A stretch of DNA of 14,457 nucleotides from Methanobacteriota archaeon. Its GTDB lineage: Archaea > Thermoplasmatota > Poseidoniia > Poseidoniales > Thalassarchaeaceae. The notes beneath the pieces are model-generated. The model was not told where the DNA came from. It saw only the letters and a program-made list of their open reading frames with translations, and did no database searches. Position numbers and translations under genes: made by a program. This document shows, piece by piece, positions 1 through 8,100 of this stretch (positions are counted from its first letter, which is position 1; the number at the start of each line of letters is the position of its first letter). The stretch is taken from assembly GCA_002725475.1 (NCBI GenBank), contig PBPH01000057.1, positions 1 through 14,457 on the forward strand, written 5' to 3'.

Positions 1-1
1 G

Positions 2-142
2 GAAGGTTGGTTTGTGAAAGAGGTGTTTGAGGCAGTAACTAATTGGCGCCCATCTACTACTTTTGTTCGGCGCCTAATGATGGTGTGGATGTATGTTGCA
101 GCACTATTAAGTGGTATTCGAATTTGGTTGCATTTTTCGTAA
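2..142 (+). CDS. 3' end of an unidentified protein (partial, 46 codons visible)
   Basis: The plus strand is open from the window edge to a TAA at 140-142, while the other two forward frames stop within about 30 bases. The visible tail begins EGWFVKEVFEAV, has a basic segment (FVRRL), and then a hydrophobic stretch containing MMVWMYVAALLSGI, ending WLHFS. The last 20 or so residues could be a membrane helix or a buried hydrophobic C-terminus. I do not recognise the family. The stop lies 40 bases before the ATG of the first giant surface protein, on the same strand. It is called a gene because of the uninterrupted frame and a protein-like composition, but 46 codons is short evidence and chance is not excluded. 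Confidence 0.5.
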   Translation, partial: EGWFVKEVFEAVTNWRPSTTFVRRLMMVWMYVAALLSGIRIWLHFS

Positions 143-157
143 AATTCTCATTTTTCG
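131..157 (+). terminator. T-rich region with repeated CATTTTTCG, possible archaeal termination zone
   Basis: The nonamer CATTTTTCG occurs at 131-139 and again at 149-157, around the stop codon of the upstream partial gene. Archaeal RNA polymerase is known to terminate on T-runs of the coding strand without a hairpin, so two T5 runs here could end the upstream transcript. The A/T-rich DNA could equally hold promoter elements for the gene at 182. No convincing TATA box is spaced properly from that start. Confidence 0.25.
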
Positions 158-181
158 CCAAATCTAGTTAGGGCATCATTG

Positions 182-3100
182 ATGAAGGCAAAGCATCCTG
201 CCCATTACATGGGCAGTCTAATTGGCAGGGGATTTCGGTGCGCGCCTTGCATTATTATCCTCATTTTTTTAATGAGCAATTTTTCATCACTTATTCATTC
301 TCAAATAGATGAGAAGTCAGAATTAGAAAATTCGAATTCTCTATGGCTTGCCTCAAAAGGTTCTAGCGGAGACATTGATGTTCCATCATGGAGGGTTGGT
401 GATCAGTGGACCTATAGTGGAGTAATGAATGTTCAAGGATTATTGCAATCTTCCGGTGTTTCTTCCAACATCCAAACTATTACTGGCGATTTGTATATGG
501 AGGTTGATGATATCATCACAATGAACGTTGAAAATCAGACATCACTCGTTTATAGGCTAGAATCCGAGGCGGAGTTTGAAGCAAATAATGTCAATCTTGA
601 TTCTTATTCTGGTGATTTAACCGTAGATTACAAGGAGACAGACTACATACGTGTCAGTGACGGGGCATTAATCCAAATGACATTAGAAATTGATGTTTCT
701 TTCCTTGCCTTTGGCTTCATCAATGTAGATGTGGGAGAGATGATAATTACCAATGAATATAGCCCACCCAAAGAACTCTATGACTTCCCTATTAGAGTTG
801 GTGAAACATGGTCAAATCAATACACTAATTCTGTAACATGGTCAGGGCAGTCAAATTATTTCTCTATTCCACCAGATACAGTGGATCAGGCATCTAGTTC
901 TCATGCAGTAGTTTCCCAAGGAAACCCCTCAGTTCAATATAGTGGATGTGCAAATTCGTACAATGTCACTTCATACGACAGCAATGGAACTCCAGATGGT
1001 TTCCAGTGGTTTTGTCCTGCTGTAAATAATGATGCTTGGAGGCATATTGAAGTGGCTTTGGGTTTGGAAATCGACTTCAAATTGATATCAGTACAGCCAG
1101 TTTCTCGTAGCACAAATATCGATGTGGAATTTGATTATCCCGCATGGCCTTTGGACACAAATTTGTCTGCGTGGGTAAATGTTTCAGATTCTTCAGGTTC
1201 TCCAATTGGTGGGCAAGTTGTAGAATTTAGATACGAATGTGTTGGTTATTCCACTTCTTTGACAACAGCGTCAAATGGTTCAGCTTACATCGTATTTGAT
1301 ACTAATCACAGTCCAGACCCGTCACCCGGTCCAGACGATTTTTCTAGCCATGGTGTAATTGCTTGGATTAGTGCCGGCAAGAAGGTAGGTGTCGATACAA
1401 TCACATTGGATGATGATTTGACTACTATCGATTATCTGCCTAAATCAAGTGGTGTATCAGTGGAAAGGGTTCGTGATGGAAATAGCGTATTTCTCAATCC
1501 CATAATTGGCTACAATGCAATCCCTGATGACACCTTAATCTTCACAATTCCGGTGCAAAATGTCGGAATATTGGGCGGTCCTCAAACTGAATTAGAAGTT
1601 ACTTCCCCTGATGGTGTGACAAGCAGGGCGAATATTCCACCACTGGGTGCTTTAGAAAGTGCTCAAGTTCAATTGACTTGGAATGTGCCTCCAAATCAAG
1701 CGATTGGAGATATAGAGGTGCAATTTGAAGTCGATCCCGATGGTTTGATGACAGAGGATGGTAACCAAAGTAACGATGCAACCAATTTCTCTATTTTTAT
1801 CGGTCGATTACCAGTTGCAAATTTGGTAGAAATTCAACCTACCAAAACTTTGACTCAGGTAATGATTGATGCTAGGAACAGCAACGACCCTGACGGTGGC
1901 TCACCCCACTGTACCTTTGTCGTTGAAATAAATGTAGCAACTAATCAGACATTTGAGGAGGAGGATTGTCTATTCGAGTACAATTGGTCAGATGATGGAA
2001 CGTACCGTGTATGGCTAACTATCACAGATGATGAAAATGACCAAGATTCTATTCATATGGATATTGAAATCCTTAATCGCCCACCATGGGTAAATCTCAC
2101 CACACAAAATAGCATCCTCTCCATCCCGGTAGAATCCTCAATTACCTTCATGGCAACAGATTCAGGGGATCTTGATTCACTTCTACCTGAAGGTTCCAAT
2201 GTAGATTACCTTTGGCAATTACCCACTGCATCTGATGGTACCCAGTATGTATGTGAGAGCGGTATTCTTGTAGCGCCTTCTTGCAAAGTTACTCCTATGG
2301 AAGAAGGCATTTTTACTCCAGAGGTTATTGTAGAGGACGATGATGGAGCTTTCACATCTAGTGAGTTTAATCTTGTTGTAACTAACATAGCGCCAACGAA
2401 TGCGGAAATTACAATGTGGAACGGCTCTGAACAAATTACAGATGACAGAAACCCTCCAATTTGGGATATTTTGGAAGATCAGGTGGTTACTTTGAAGGGT
2501 ACAGCTCATGATTCTTTGAATGATAGGAGCACCTTAACATGGGGTTGGCAACCAGATGTCGACGTTGATCCTAATTGGTATGTCGAGAACGTAGGAGAGT
2601 CATCTGAAATAGATGTTTCATGGAACACCTCAGGCTCTCATGTAATTGCGATGGAAGCAATTGATGACGATGGCGAAAGCAGTGGAATAGCTAACGGCTG
2701 GGTTCGTGTGTCTAACGTAGCCCCTACAGTAGAACAATTCCAACCATTGTTACCGGTAGGAGAAGATAGGGAACTAACTTTAACAGGAGTTTTCAGTGAT
2801 ACACCTTCTGATTTGGAAACTCTAGAAGTTTGCTGGGACGTAGACTTTGTAGTTGATTTAGATGAGAATGGTGACACTATGGATGATTGTGATTTTGTAG
2901 GTCCAGATATCACATATCATTGGCCAACTGCAGGGCTCATGCAAATTCGATTCCATGTGACAGATGATGACGGGGATTCGGCAGAAGCCATTGTTAATGT
3001 CACAGTGGTGAATTTGAAGCCTAAAGCTGCTGCGAGTCCTGAGAAATTAACCGTTCGAGTTGGGGAGGAGTTGGTCATTTGGACAAACGAAACCACCGAT

Positions 3101-3862
3101 TCCTCATCCGATATTCCGAACTTGATTTTTAACTGGGATTTCGATTCATCAGCAGATTTCGATGATGATGGCGATCCACTAAATGATATCCAGGCAGTCA
3201 CACAATACGGCGAGCCACTAAGACATACATTTGCAAAAGAAGGAACAAAGAATATACGACTTACAGTGTTTGATGAGAACGACACAAACCCCTCGACTGT
3301 TGATATTATAATCACCGTTATTCCAGATGACTCTGGAGTTCTTGGCTGGGTTGATTCTAACACCGCTGGAGTTTCAAATATCGTTGTGATTCTAGGATTG
3401 GTACTTGTTGCATTACTAATTGTTCTAGGATTTTCAATGTTGAGAAACAAAGGTGGCGGTCCCGAGGATTGGATGATTAGTAGTGGCCTGTACAACGAAT
3501 CTTCACCAACAGCAGCCCCCCCAACCTATGCATTTGGAGAAACTGCGGCAACTACGGCTCCTGCTGTAGTTGAAACTCCTGCAGGAGTACCCCCGCAAGA
3601 AACCGCACAATTGCAAACTCCCGAACCAGTTCAACAGCCAGTCGCTTCAACCCCTGCTCCATTATTGGACACATCATCACTTGACGACATATTTGCTGCC
3701 CCTGCAGCACCCGCTCCAGTGGTATCTTCCGGCCCCCCCTTACCAGTTGGAGGGCTACCAGATGGATGGACAATGGAACAGTGGGGACACTATGGGGAAC
3801 AGTGGCTGAAGGATCAAGCTGCACAAAGTAGTGATACTGGCGGATTTGACTTTGATTTGTGA
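182..3862 (+). CDS. Giant surface protein with CARDB-like and five PKD-like domains, C-terminal membrane anchor and Pro/Ala-rich cytoplasmic tail
   Basis: About 1226 aa. The N-terminus is a signal peptide (hydrophobic core IIILIFLMSN, likely cleavage near residue 42). A globular domain (about 60-330, starting GDIDVPSWRVGDQWTYSG) and a CARDB-like domain (about 425-545) follow. Five PKD-like repeats start near 545, 640, 740, 850 and 950; most end in the typical T-DD-GD/E turn (HVTDDDGDSAE in the fourth). Four Cys pairs (256/278, 577/596, 691/701, 884/903) recur in the paralog at 5150 and suggest extracellular disulfides; Cys353 does not. N-x-S/T sequons are abundant. A membrane helix lies at about 1066-1087. 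The roughly 138-residue cytoplasmic tail is Pro/Ala-rich and ends with LPDGWTMEQWGHYGEQWL. Its role is inferred to be adhesion or envelope structure. TTG at 179 is a possible start; ATG 209 would also leave a good signal peptide and aligns with the paralog's start. Confidence 0.85.
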   Translation: MKAKHPAHYMGSLIGRGFRCAPCIIILIFLMSNFSSLIHSQIDEKSELENSNSLWLASKGSSGDIDVPSWRVGDQWTYSGVMNVQGLLQSSGVSSNIQTITGDLYMEVDDIITMNVENQTSLVYRLESEAEFEANNVNLDSYSGDLTVDYKETDYIRVSDGALIQMTLEIDVSFLAFGFINVDVGEMIITNEYSPPKELYDFPIRVGETWSNQYTNSVTWSGQSNYFSIPPDTVDQASSSHAVVSQGNPSVQYSGCANSYNVTSYDSNGTPDGFQWFCPAVNNDAWRHIEVALGLEIDFKLISVQPVSRSTNIDVEFDYPAWPLDTNLSAWVNVSDSSGSPIGGQVVEFRYECVGYSTSLTTASNGSAYIVFDTNHSPDPSPGPDDFSSHGVIAWISAGKKVGVDTITLDDDLTTIDYLPKSSGVSVERVRDGNSVFLNPIIGYNAIPDDTLIFTIPVQNVGILGGPQTELEVTSPDGVTSRANIPPLGALESAQVQLTWNVPPNQAIGDIEVQFEVDPDGLMTEDGNQSNDATNFSIFIGRLPVANLVEIQPTKTLTQVMIDARNSNDPDGGSPHCTFVVEINVATNQTFEEEDCLFEYNWSDDGTYRVWLTITDDENDQDSIHMDIEILNRPPWVNLTTQNSILSIPVESSITFMATDSGDLDSLLPEGSNVDYLWQLPTASDGTQYVCESGILVAPSCKVTPMEEGIFTPEVIVEDDDGAFTSSEFNLVVTNIAPTNAEITMWNGSEQITDDRNPPIWDILEDQVVTLKGTAHDSLNDRSTLTWGWQPDVDVDPNWYVENVGESSEIDVSWNTSGSHVIAMEAIDDDGESSGIANGWVRVSNVAPTVEQFQPLLPVGEDRELTLTGVFSDTPSDLETLEVCWDVDFVVDLDENGDTMDDCDFVGPDITYHWPTAGLMQIRFHVTDDDGDSAEAIVNVTVVNLKPKAAASPEKLTVRVGEELVIWTNETTDSSSDIPNLIFNWDFDSSADFDDDGDPLNDIQAVTQYGEPLRHTFAKEGTKNIRLTVFDENDTNPSTVDIIITVIPDDSGVLGWVDSNTAGVSNIVVILGLVLVALLIVLGFSMLRNKGGGPEDWMISSGLYNESSPTAAPPTYAFGETAATTAPAVVETPAGVPPQETAQLQTPEPVQQPVASTPAPLLDTSSLDDIFAAPAAPAPVVSSGPPLPVGGLPDGWTMEQWGHYGEQWLKDQAAQSSDTGGFDFDL

Positions 3863-3913
3863 AATATGACACAACTCAAACTTCAATACTAATTGCGATA
3901 TTGGAAAACTGCA

Positions 3914-5089
3914 ATGCAACCACTGATACCCCCGCCTCCGCCAACGTTAGGGGCCCCCCCTCCTCTCCCTCAACAATTACCAGTACCACCTCCCCCTTTA
4001 CAATCGCCAGCACCCCCTCCTGCCGAGAAAAATATTCATCATATGGGCCATTTACCAAGACCTGTTGGAGATGAAACTGTAGAAGCTTTCATGAAATTCA
4101 ACCCCTACAAATTAACAATTTTTGAGATGTTTTATCTTGGTTTGATTGTAGTAGGTGGTTTAATTTGGATTGCACAAATAATCGAAAATAATGGTCTTGC
4201 TTTTTCTTTGTTTGCTGTGTTTGTAATCTATATTGGGTTGATGCTTTGGGGGGCTTTGTTGGGCCGCTTTTCTTGGGGTATTATTGCTAAATGGTCAGTT
4301 AAAGGGTGGTTGCTTAATGTTTGGAAGTCACCGTTATTCCCTGTATTCACTACAGATGCTTGCATGATTAGAATTGACTCATACGTTATAGAAAACAAAC
4401 CTTCTGGATTATGGAATAATATTGTATTCTCCATTAAACAATCTTGGACCTCTTCTCTATTTCTCTTCACATTTTTCTTCTTATTGATGCCAGATGATAT
4501 TACGAATATTTCCGTAAATCAGTCTTATAGTAATGCTGTATTACTACTTCTGTTACTATCACCTATGCTGAGTGGCCTTCTTGTTCCACTATACATTTTC
4601 AGTGACTCTTCAGTAGTAGAAGTGATTCCGGGGGAAAGGGATTTCGCTCCAATAGGGATGTCTTTGAGACAATTATTGAGGAGATTTATTGGTTGGGGTT
4701 CAATGGTAATTGTACTCTTAACTTTAATTGACATCACTAATTCTAGCGGTTTAAGTTCTGCAGTCCAATTTTTCCTGACCGATACTTTGATCCTTTTGTC
4801 AATGCTTGGCGCCATGGTTCTTGCTGCGGCATTATCATATCCAAATCGCTTGCATTTGAAATGGGTCGAAGAGTTCAACAAACTTTGGTTCGAGGAAAGA
4901 GATCCAGATCACACATTTCATAGAATAGATGACAATGCCTATATCGTAATCCCAGATCATTTGTTACACGAAACATTAACTCATCTAAGGTCTGTAATGG
5001 GCGATAACTTTTCTGATTCACAAATCCCTCCGGCGCCATCAATTAATCAGCAAAATGTACAAAATCCACCCCCTCCTCCAAATTTTTGA
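3914..5089 (+). CDS. Six-helix membrane protein with polyproline N- and C-terminal tails, unknown function
   Basis: About 391 aa; I do not recognise the family. The first 37 residues are mostly proline (PLIPPPPP, LPVPPPPL, SPAPPP). Hydrophobic segments lie near residues 70-90, 95-117, 180-197, 206-229, 257-274 and 287-308. A soluble segment of about 80 residues follows (from LKWVEEFNKLW) and ends in a second proline run, PPPPPNF. Six helices would put both ends on the same side, probably the cytoplasm. The gene starts 51 bases after the stop of the first PKD protein and ends 60 bases before the second, so the three are probably co-expressed. ATG 3914 is the first ATG after an in-frame stop at 3890-3892; TTG 3893 would add seven residues. 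Polyproline tails often bind partner domains, but no partner can be named from the sequence. Confidence 0.8.
   Translation: MQPLIPPPPPTLGAPPPLPQQLPVPPPPLQSPAPPPAEKNIHHMGHLPRPVGDETVEAFMKFNPYKLTIFEMFYLGLIVVGGLIWIAQIIENNGLAFSLFAVFVIYIGLMLWGALLGRFSWGIIAKWSVKGWLLNVWKSPLFPVFTTDACMIRIDSYVIENKPSGLWNNIVFSIKQSWTSSLFLFTFFFLLMPDDITNISVNQSYSNAVLLLLLLSPMLSGLLVPLYIFSDSSVVEVIPGERDFAPIGMSLRQLLRRFIGWGSMVIVLLTLIDITNSSGLSSAVQFFLTDTLILLSMLGAMVLAAALSYPNRLHLKWVEEFNKLWFEERDPDHTFHRIDDNAYIVIPDHLLHETLTHLRSVMGDNFSDSQIPPAPSINQQNVQNPPPPPNF
3954..3960 (+). repeat. C7 homopolymer near the start of the polyproline membrane protein gene
   Basis: Seven consecutive C lie about 14 codons after ATG 3914, inside proline codons. 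Slippage here would frameshift the protein before its first membrane helix. Two other C7 runs, at 3516-3522 and 3733-3739, lie in the cytoplasmic-tail part of the upstream gene. Confidence 0.6.
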
Positions 5090-5098
5090 TATTTGTCG

Positions 5099-5105
5099 TA
5101 ATATT
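5099..5105 (+). promoter_or_regulatory. Possible TATA-like element upstream of the second giant surface gene
   Basis: TAATATT lies 19 bases before ATG 5124 and 45 bases before ATG 5150. Archaeal TATA boxes are centred about 26 bases before the transcript start, so transcription would begin near 5128, giving a short leader before ATG 5150. The A/T-rich background makes this a weak call. The gene may also be read through from upstream. Confidence 0.25.
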
Positions 5106-5123
5106 GAGATTAGCGCATTATTG

Positions 5124-5153
5124 ATGAAGCGAAACTCCCCCCCAGCCTCATGA
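5124..5153 (+). other. Nine-codon upstream ORF, or out-of-frame original N-terminus, overlapping the next start as ATGA
   Basis: ATG 5124 opens a short frame encoding MKRNSPPAS and stops at TGA 5151-5153, overlapping the ATG at 5150 by the ATGA arrangement used for translational coupling. The segment around it (GCATTATTGATGAAG) matches the region around ATG 182 of the paralog (GCATCATTGATGAAG). There the distance to the second in-frame ATG is 27 bases; here it is 26. The missing base falls around a C7 run. With one more C the frame would be continuous, giving MKRNSPPSLMTVAK. So this is a coupled leader ORF, a phase-variable start, or a one-base assembly error. Confidence 0.4.
5137..5143 (+). 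repeat. C7 homopolymer in the 5' region of the second giant surface gene
   Basis: Seven C lie just before ATG 5150. The number of C decides whether ATG 5124 is in frame with the large ORF: C7 gives a stop, and C8 would give an in-frame N-terminal extension of nine residues (residue 10 is then the present start Met). Confidence 0.6.
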
Positions 5154-8100
5154 CTGTAGCAAAGCCCCCAATATTTCAGTCCGCCACACCTTTGATTTTC
5201 ACCCTTCTTCTATTGATTAGTAGTTGGTCGATAGCTCTCAATATTGACCGAGAATTACCAATTGAAATAACAGATGACAACCCATCTAATACAGGTGCCA
5301 AATTTTCGGGGGGGGATGTCGATGTACCATTGTTGTATGTGGGTGATCGTTGGACTTATTCTGGCTTTTTTGACGTAGTAGAGATGATTGAGAGCGCAGG
5401 TGTTGATACGAATGCTGAAGCCCTAGTAGGTGATCTAGATATGTGGGTTGATGATGTTCATTCTAGAGGAGTAGGAAACATCAGTTCAATTTCTTACATT
5501 ATCAAGTCAGAGGGAGTATTCATTGCTGAAAATGTGACCTTAGACGGAACTCTTGGCACTATCAATGTAAGATATGAATCTACTGAGACCGTTAGAGCTG
5601 GAGATTTAGCGATAATAAAGAATGAAGTGTTCATGGATGTGAATTTCACAATCAGTGGCGCATTTCCAATTAGTATTGCTGTAGTCACAGCTACTGACTC
5701 ATTTTATGAGCCTAGGGAAGATTATGATTTCCCATTACGTGTTGGTGAAGAGTGGAGTAATCAATATCTAGATGTAAATACATGGCAAGGCAATTCCTAT
5801 TATTTTACAATTCCAGATGATGAAACGCTATCTTACCAGACCGGCCATTCTGTAGTTAGTGTAGGTGATCCAGAAGTTGAATATTCGGGATGTGATAATT
5901 CTTACAATGTAACAGCCTTCGATGAGAACGGCTCGATTGAATCTTTCAGATGGTGGTGCCCATCTGCCAAGAATGATGCATGGAGGCACTTTGAAAATGC
6001 TCTTGGCATGTATGTTGATTTCTACCTAAAGGATTTCCAACCGGCAACTCCAGACAAATATATCGACGTTGATTTTGAGTTTTCAACTTGGGCGTTAAAC
6101 ACCCCACTGGATCTGTGGGTAAATATTACAGATGCCAGTACTGGAGAGCCAGTCCCCAACCACGCTTTTGTCCTTAGATATGAGCACGACGATAACCTTT
6201 GGGTCACTCTAACCACTGCAAGTAATGGCACAGCCTATTATGAACTAGACACAAGTGATCCTCTAGACGACTCCCCATCTAACCATGATTATGCCAGTCA
6301 CGGAATTGTAGCATGGGATGCTGCTGGGAAAAATCATGGCGTAGACACCCTAACTTTGGACGAGGAATTAGTAGAATTGGATTATCGGCCCCGTCCGGGA
6401 GGCATTTCACTTGTTAGAGTTAGAGATAACGTTACTATGACACTGAACCCACTATACGGATTCAATGCAATTGCTGGAGATGTCCTTCACTTTACTGTTC
6501 CAATCGATAACAAAGGGATGACAGGAGGTCCAGCTACAGAATTGGAGATGGTTTCGCCCGATTCCTCTACTGAAAGAAAGACCATCAATGCATTACCTCC
6601 TGTAGGGGAACAAACGTTCCAATTTTCATGGACTGTACCACAATCTCAGCCACTAGGACTTACTAATTTCACATTCGAGGTTGATCCAGATCATTTGATG
6701 ACGCAAGATGTAAATCAAAGCAATGATTTGGCAATTTTCCCTATATTTATTGGAGAAATTCCAGTAATAGATTTGACAAATATTGGATCTAGCCCTACGC
6801 TCATTGACTTACTTTTAGATGGCACTGGAAGTGTTGATGGAGATGGCGGTAGTTTGCACTGTACCTTTGAGATTGAAACTTCAGAAAATGTATTTGAGAT
6901 ATTTGAGGAAGAAGATTGTCAGAAAGTGTATAATTGGCACGATGATGGGATATTTTCAGTATCTCTAACCATCACTGATGAGGAGAACGACCAAGACCAC
7001 ACTTCTATGAACGTAGAGATTCTAAATCGAGCACCTTGGGTAAATATCACCTCACCATCTGAGGCATTACCTGCTGAAAGTACCATTACTTTCGATGCAT
7101 TTGACAGCGGTGATGCAGACACACTCTATCCTGATGCTCCTGTTGATGCACTTTGGCTCCTCCCTACAAGATCCGATGGGTTCCAGTATGTATGTGAAGA
7201 CGAGGGGACTACTATCACAATGACTTGCACAGTGACTCCGATGGAGGAAGGGGCTTTTGTGATGGGCCTAGAAGTTACGGATGATGACGGAGAGGTGACA
7301 TCAACAACGTATTCACTTCAAGTAACCAACATCAATCCTCGAGAAGTTGTAATGACAATGAACGATGGGACAACTTCCAATGATGAGCCTGCTCCATCAA
7401 CTTGGGAAGTTTTTGAAGATCAAGAAGTCACTCTAAATGGGGTGGCTGTTGATACAATGAATGATCAAGATAACCTAAATTGGAATTGGGCTTCTATCGA
7501 TTCAGACAATAACCTCGCTTGGCAAGAATCAACTAATGGAGCGGATTCAGAAATACACGTTTCATGGGTTAATTCAGGATTGCATCACATTGAATTGGAT
7601 GTTTTGGATGATGATGGGGCGAGTAGTGGGAAGCTAATGGGGCATGTAACGGTAATCAATGTCCCTCCAACTAGTGAGCCATTCAGTGCCCAACTTCCAG
7701 TGGGTGAAGATAGGCCATTCCAATTGACAGGATATTATTCAGATACACTATCAGACGTAGATAATTTGCAAGTTTGTTGGGATGTTGATTTGACAAATGA
7801 CGCTGACGACAATTTAGTGAATTTCGATGACTGCGACTACGTTGGTGACTCAATTGATCATTCTTGGCCGGCTGCAGGAGAATATACCGTTCGCTTCCAC
7901 GTTACTGACGATGATGGTGACGTTGCAGAATCTTTTGTCAATGTCACTGTGGTCAATCTCAGACCAAAAGCGGTAGTATCAGCCGAAAAGACAAGTGTTG
8001 CAGTGGGCGAGGAAGTGGTGATTTCTACCAATGGCACAAGTGACACTGATTCAGATCTATCATTGCTAATTTTCACTTGGGATTTGGATACTACCACTGA

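Noticed and set aside
2917..3495. Minus-strand open frame of 192 codons antisense to the first giant gene
   Set aside because: It mirrors the PKD4 to membrane-anchor region, is Ser/Thr-rich as expected from the reverse strand of Asp/Glu/Gly codons, and has no recognisable domain.
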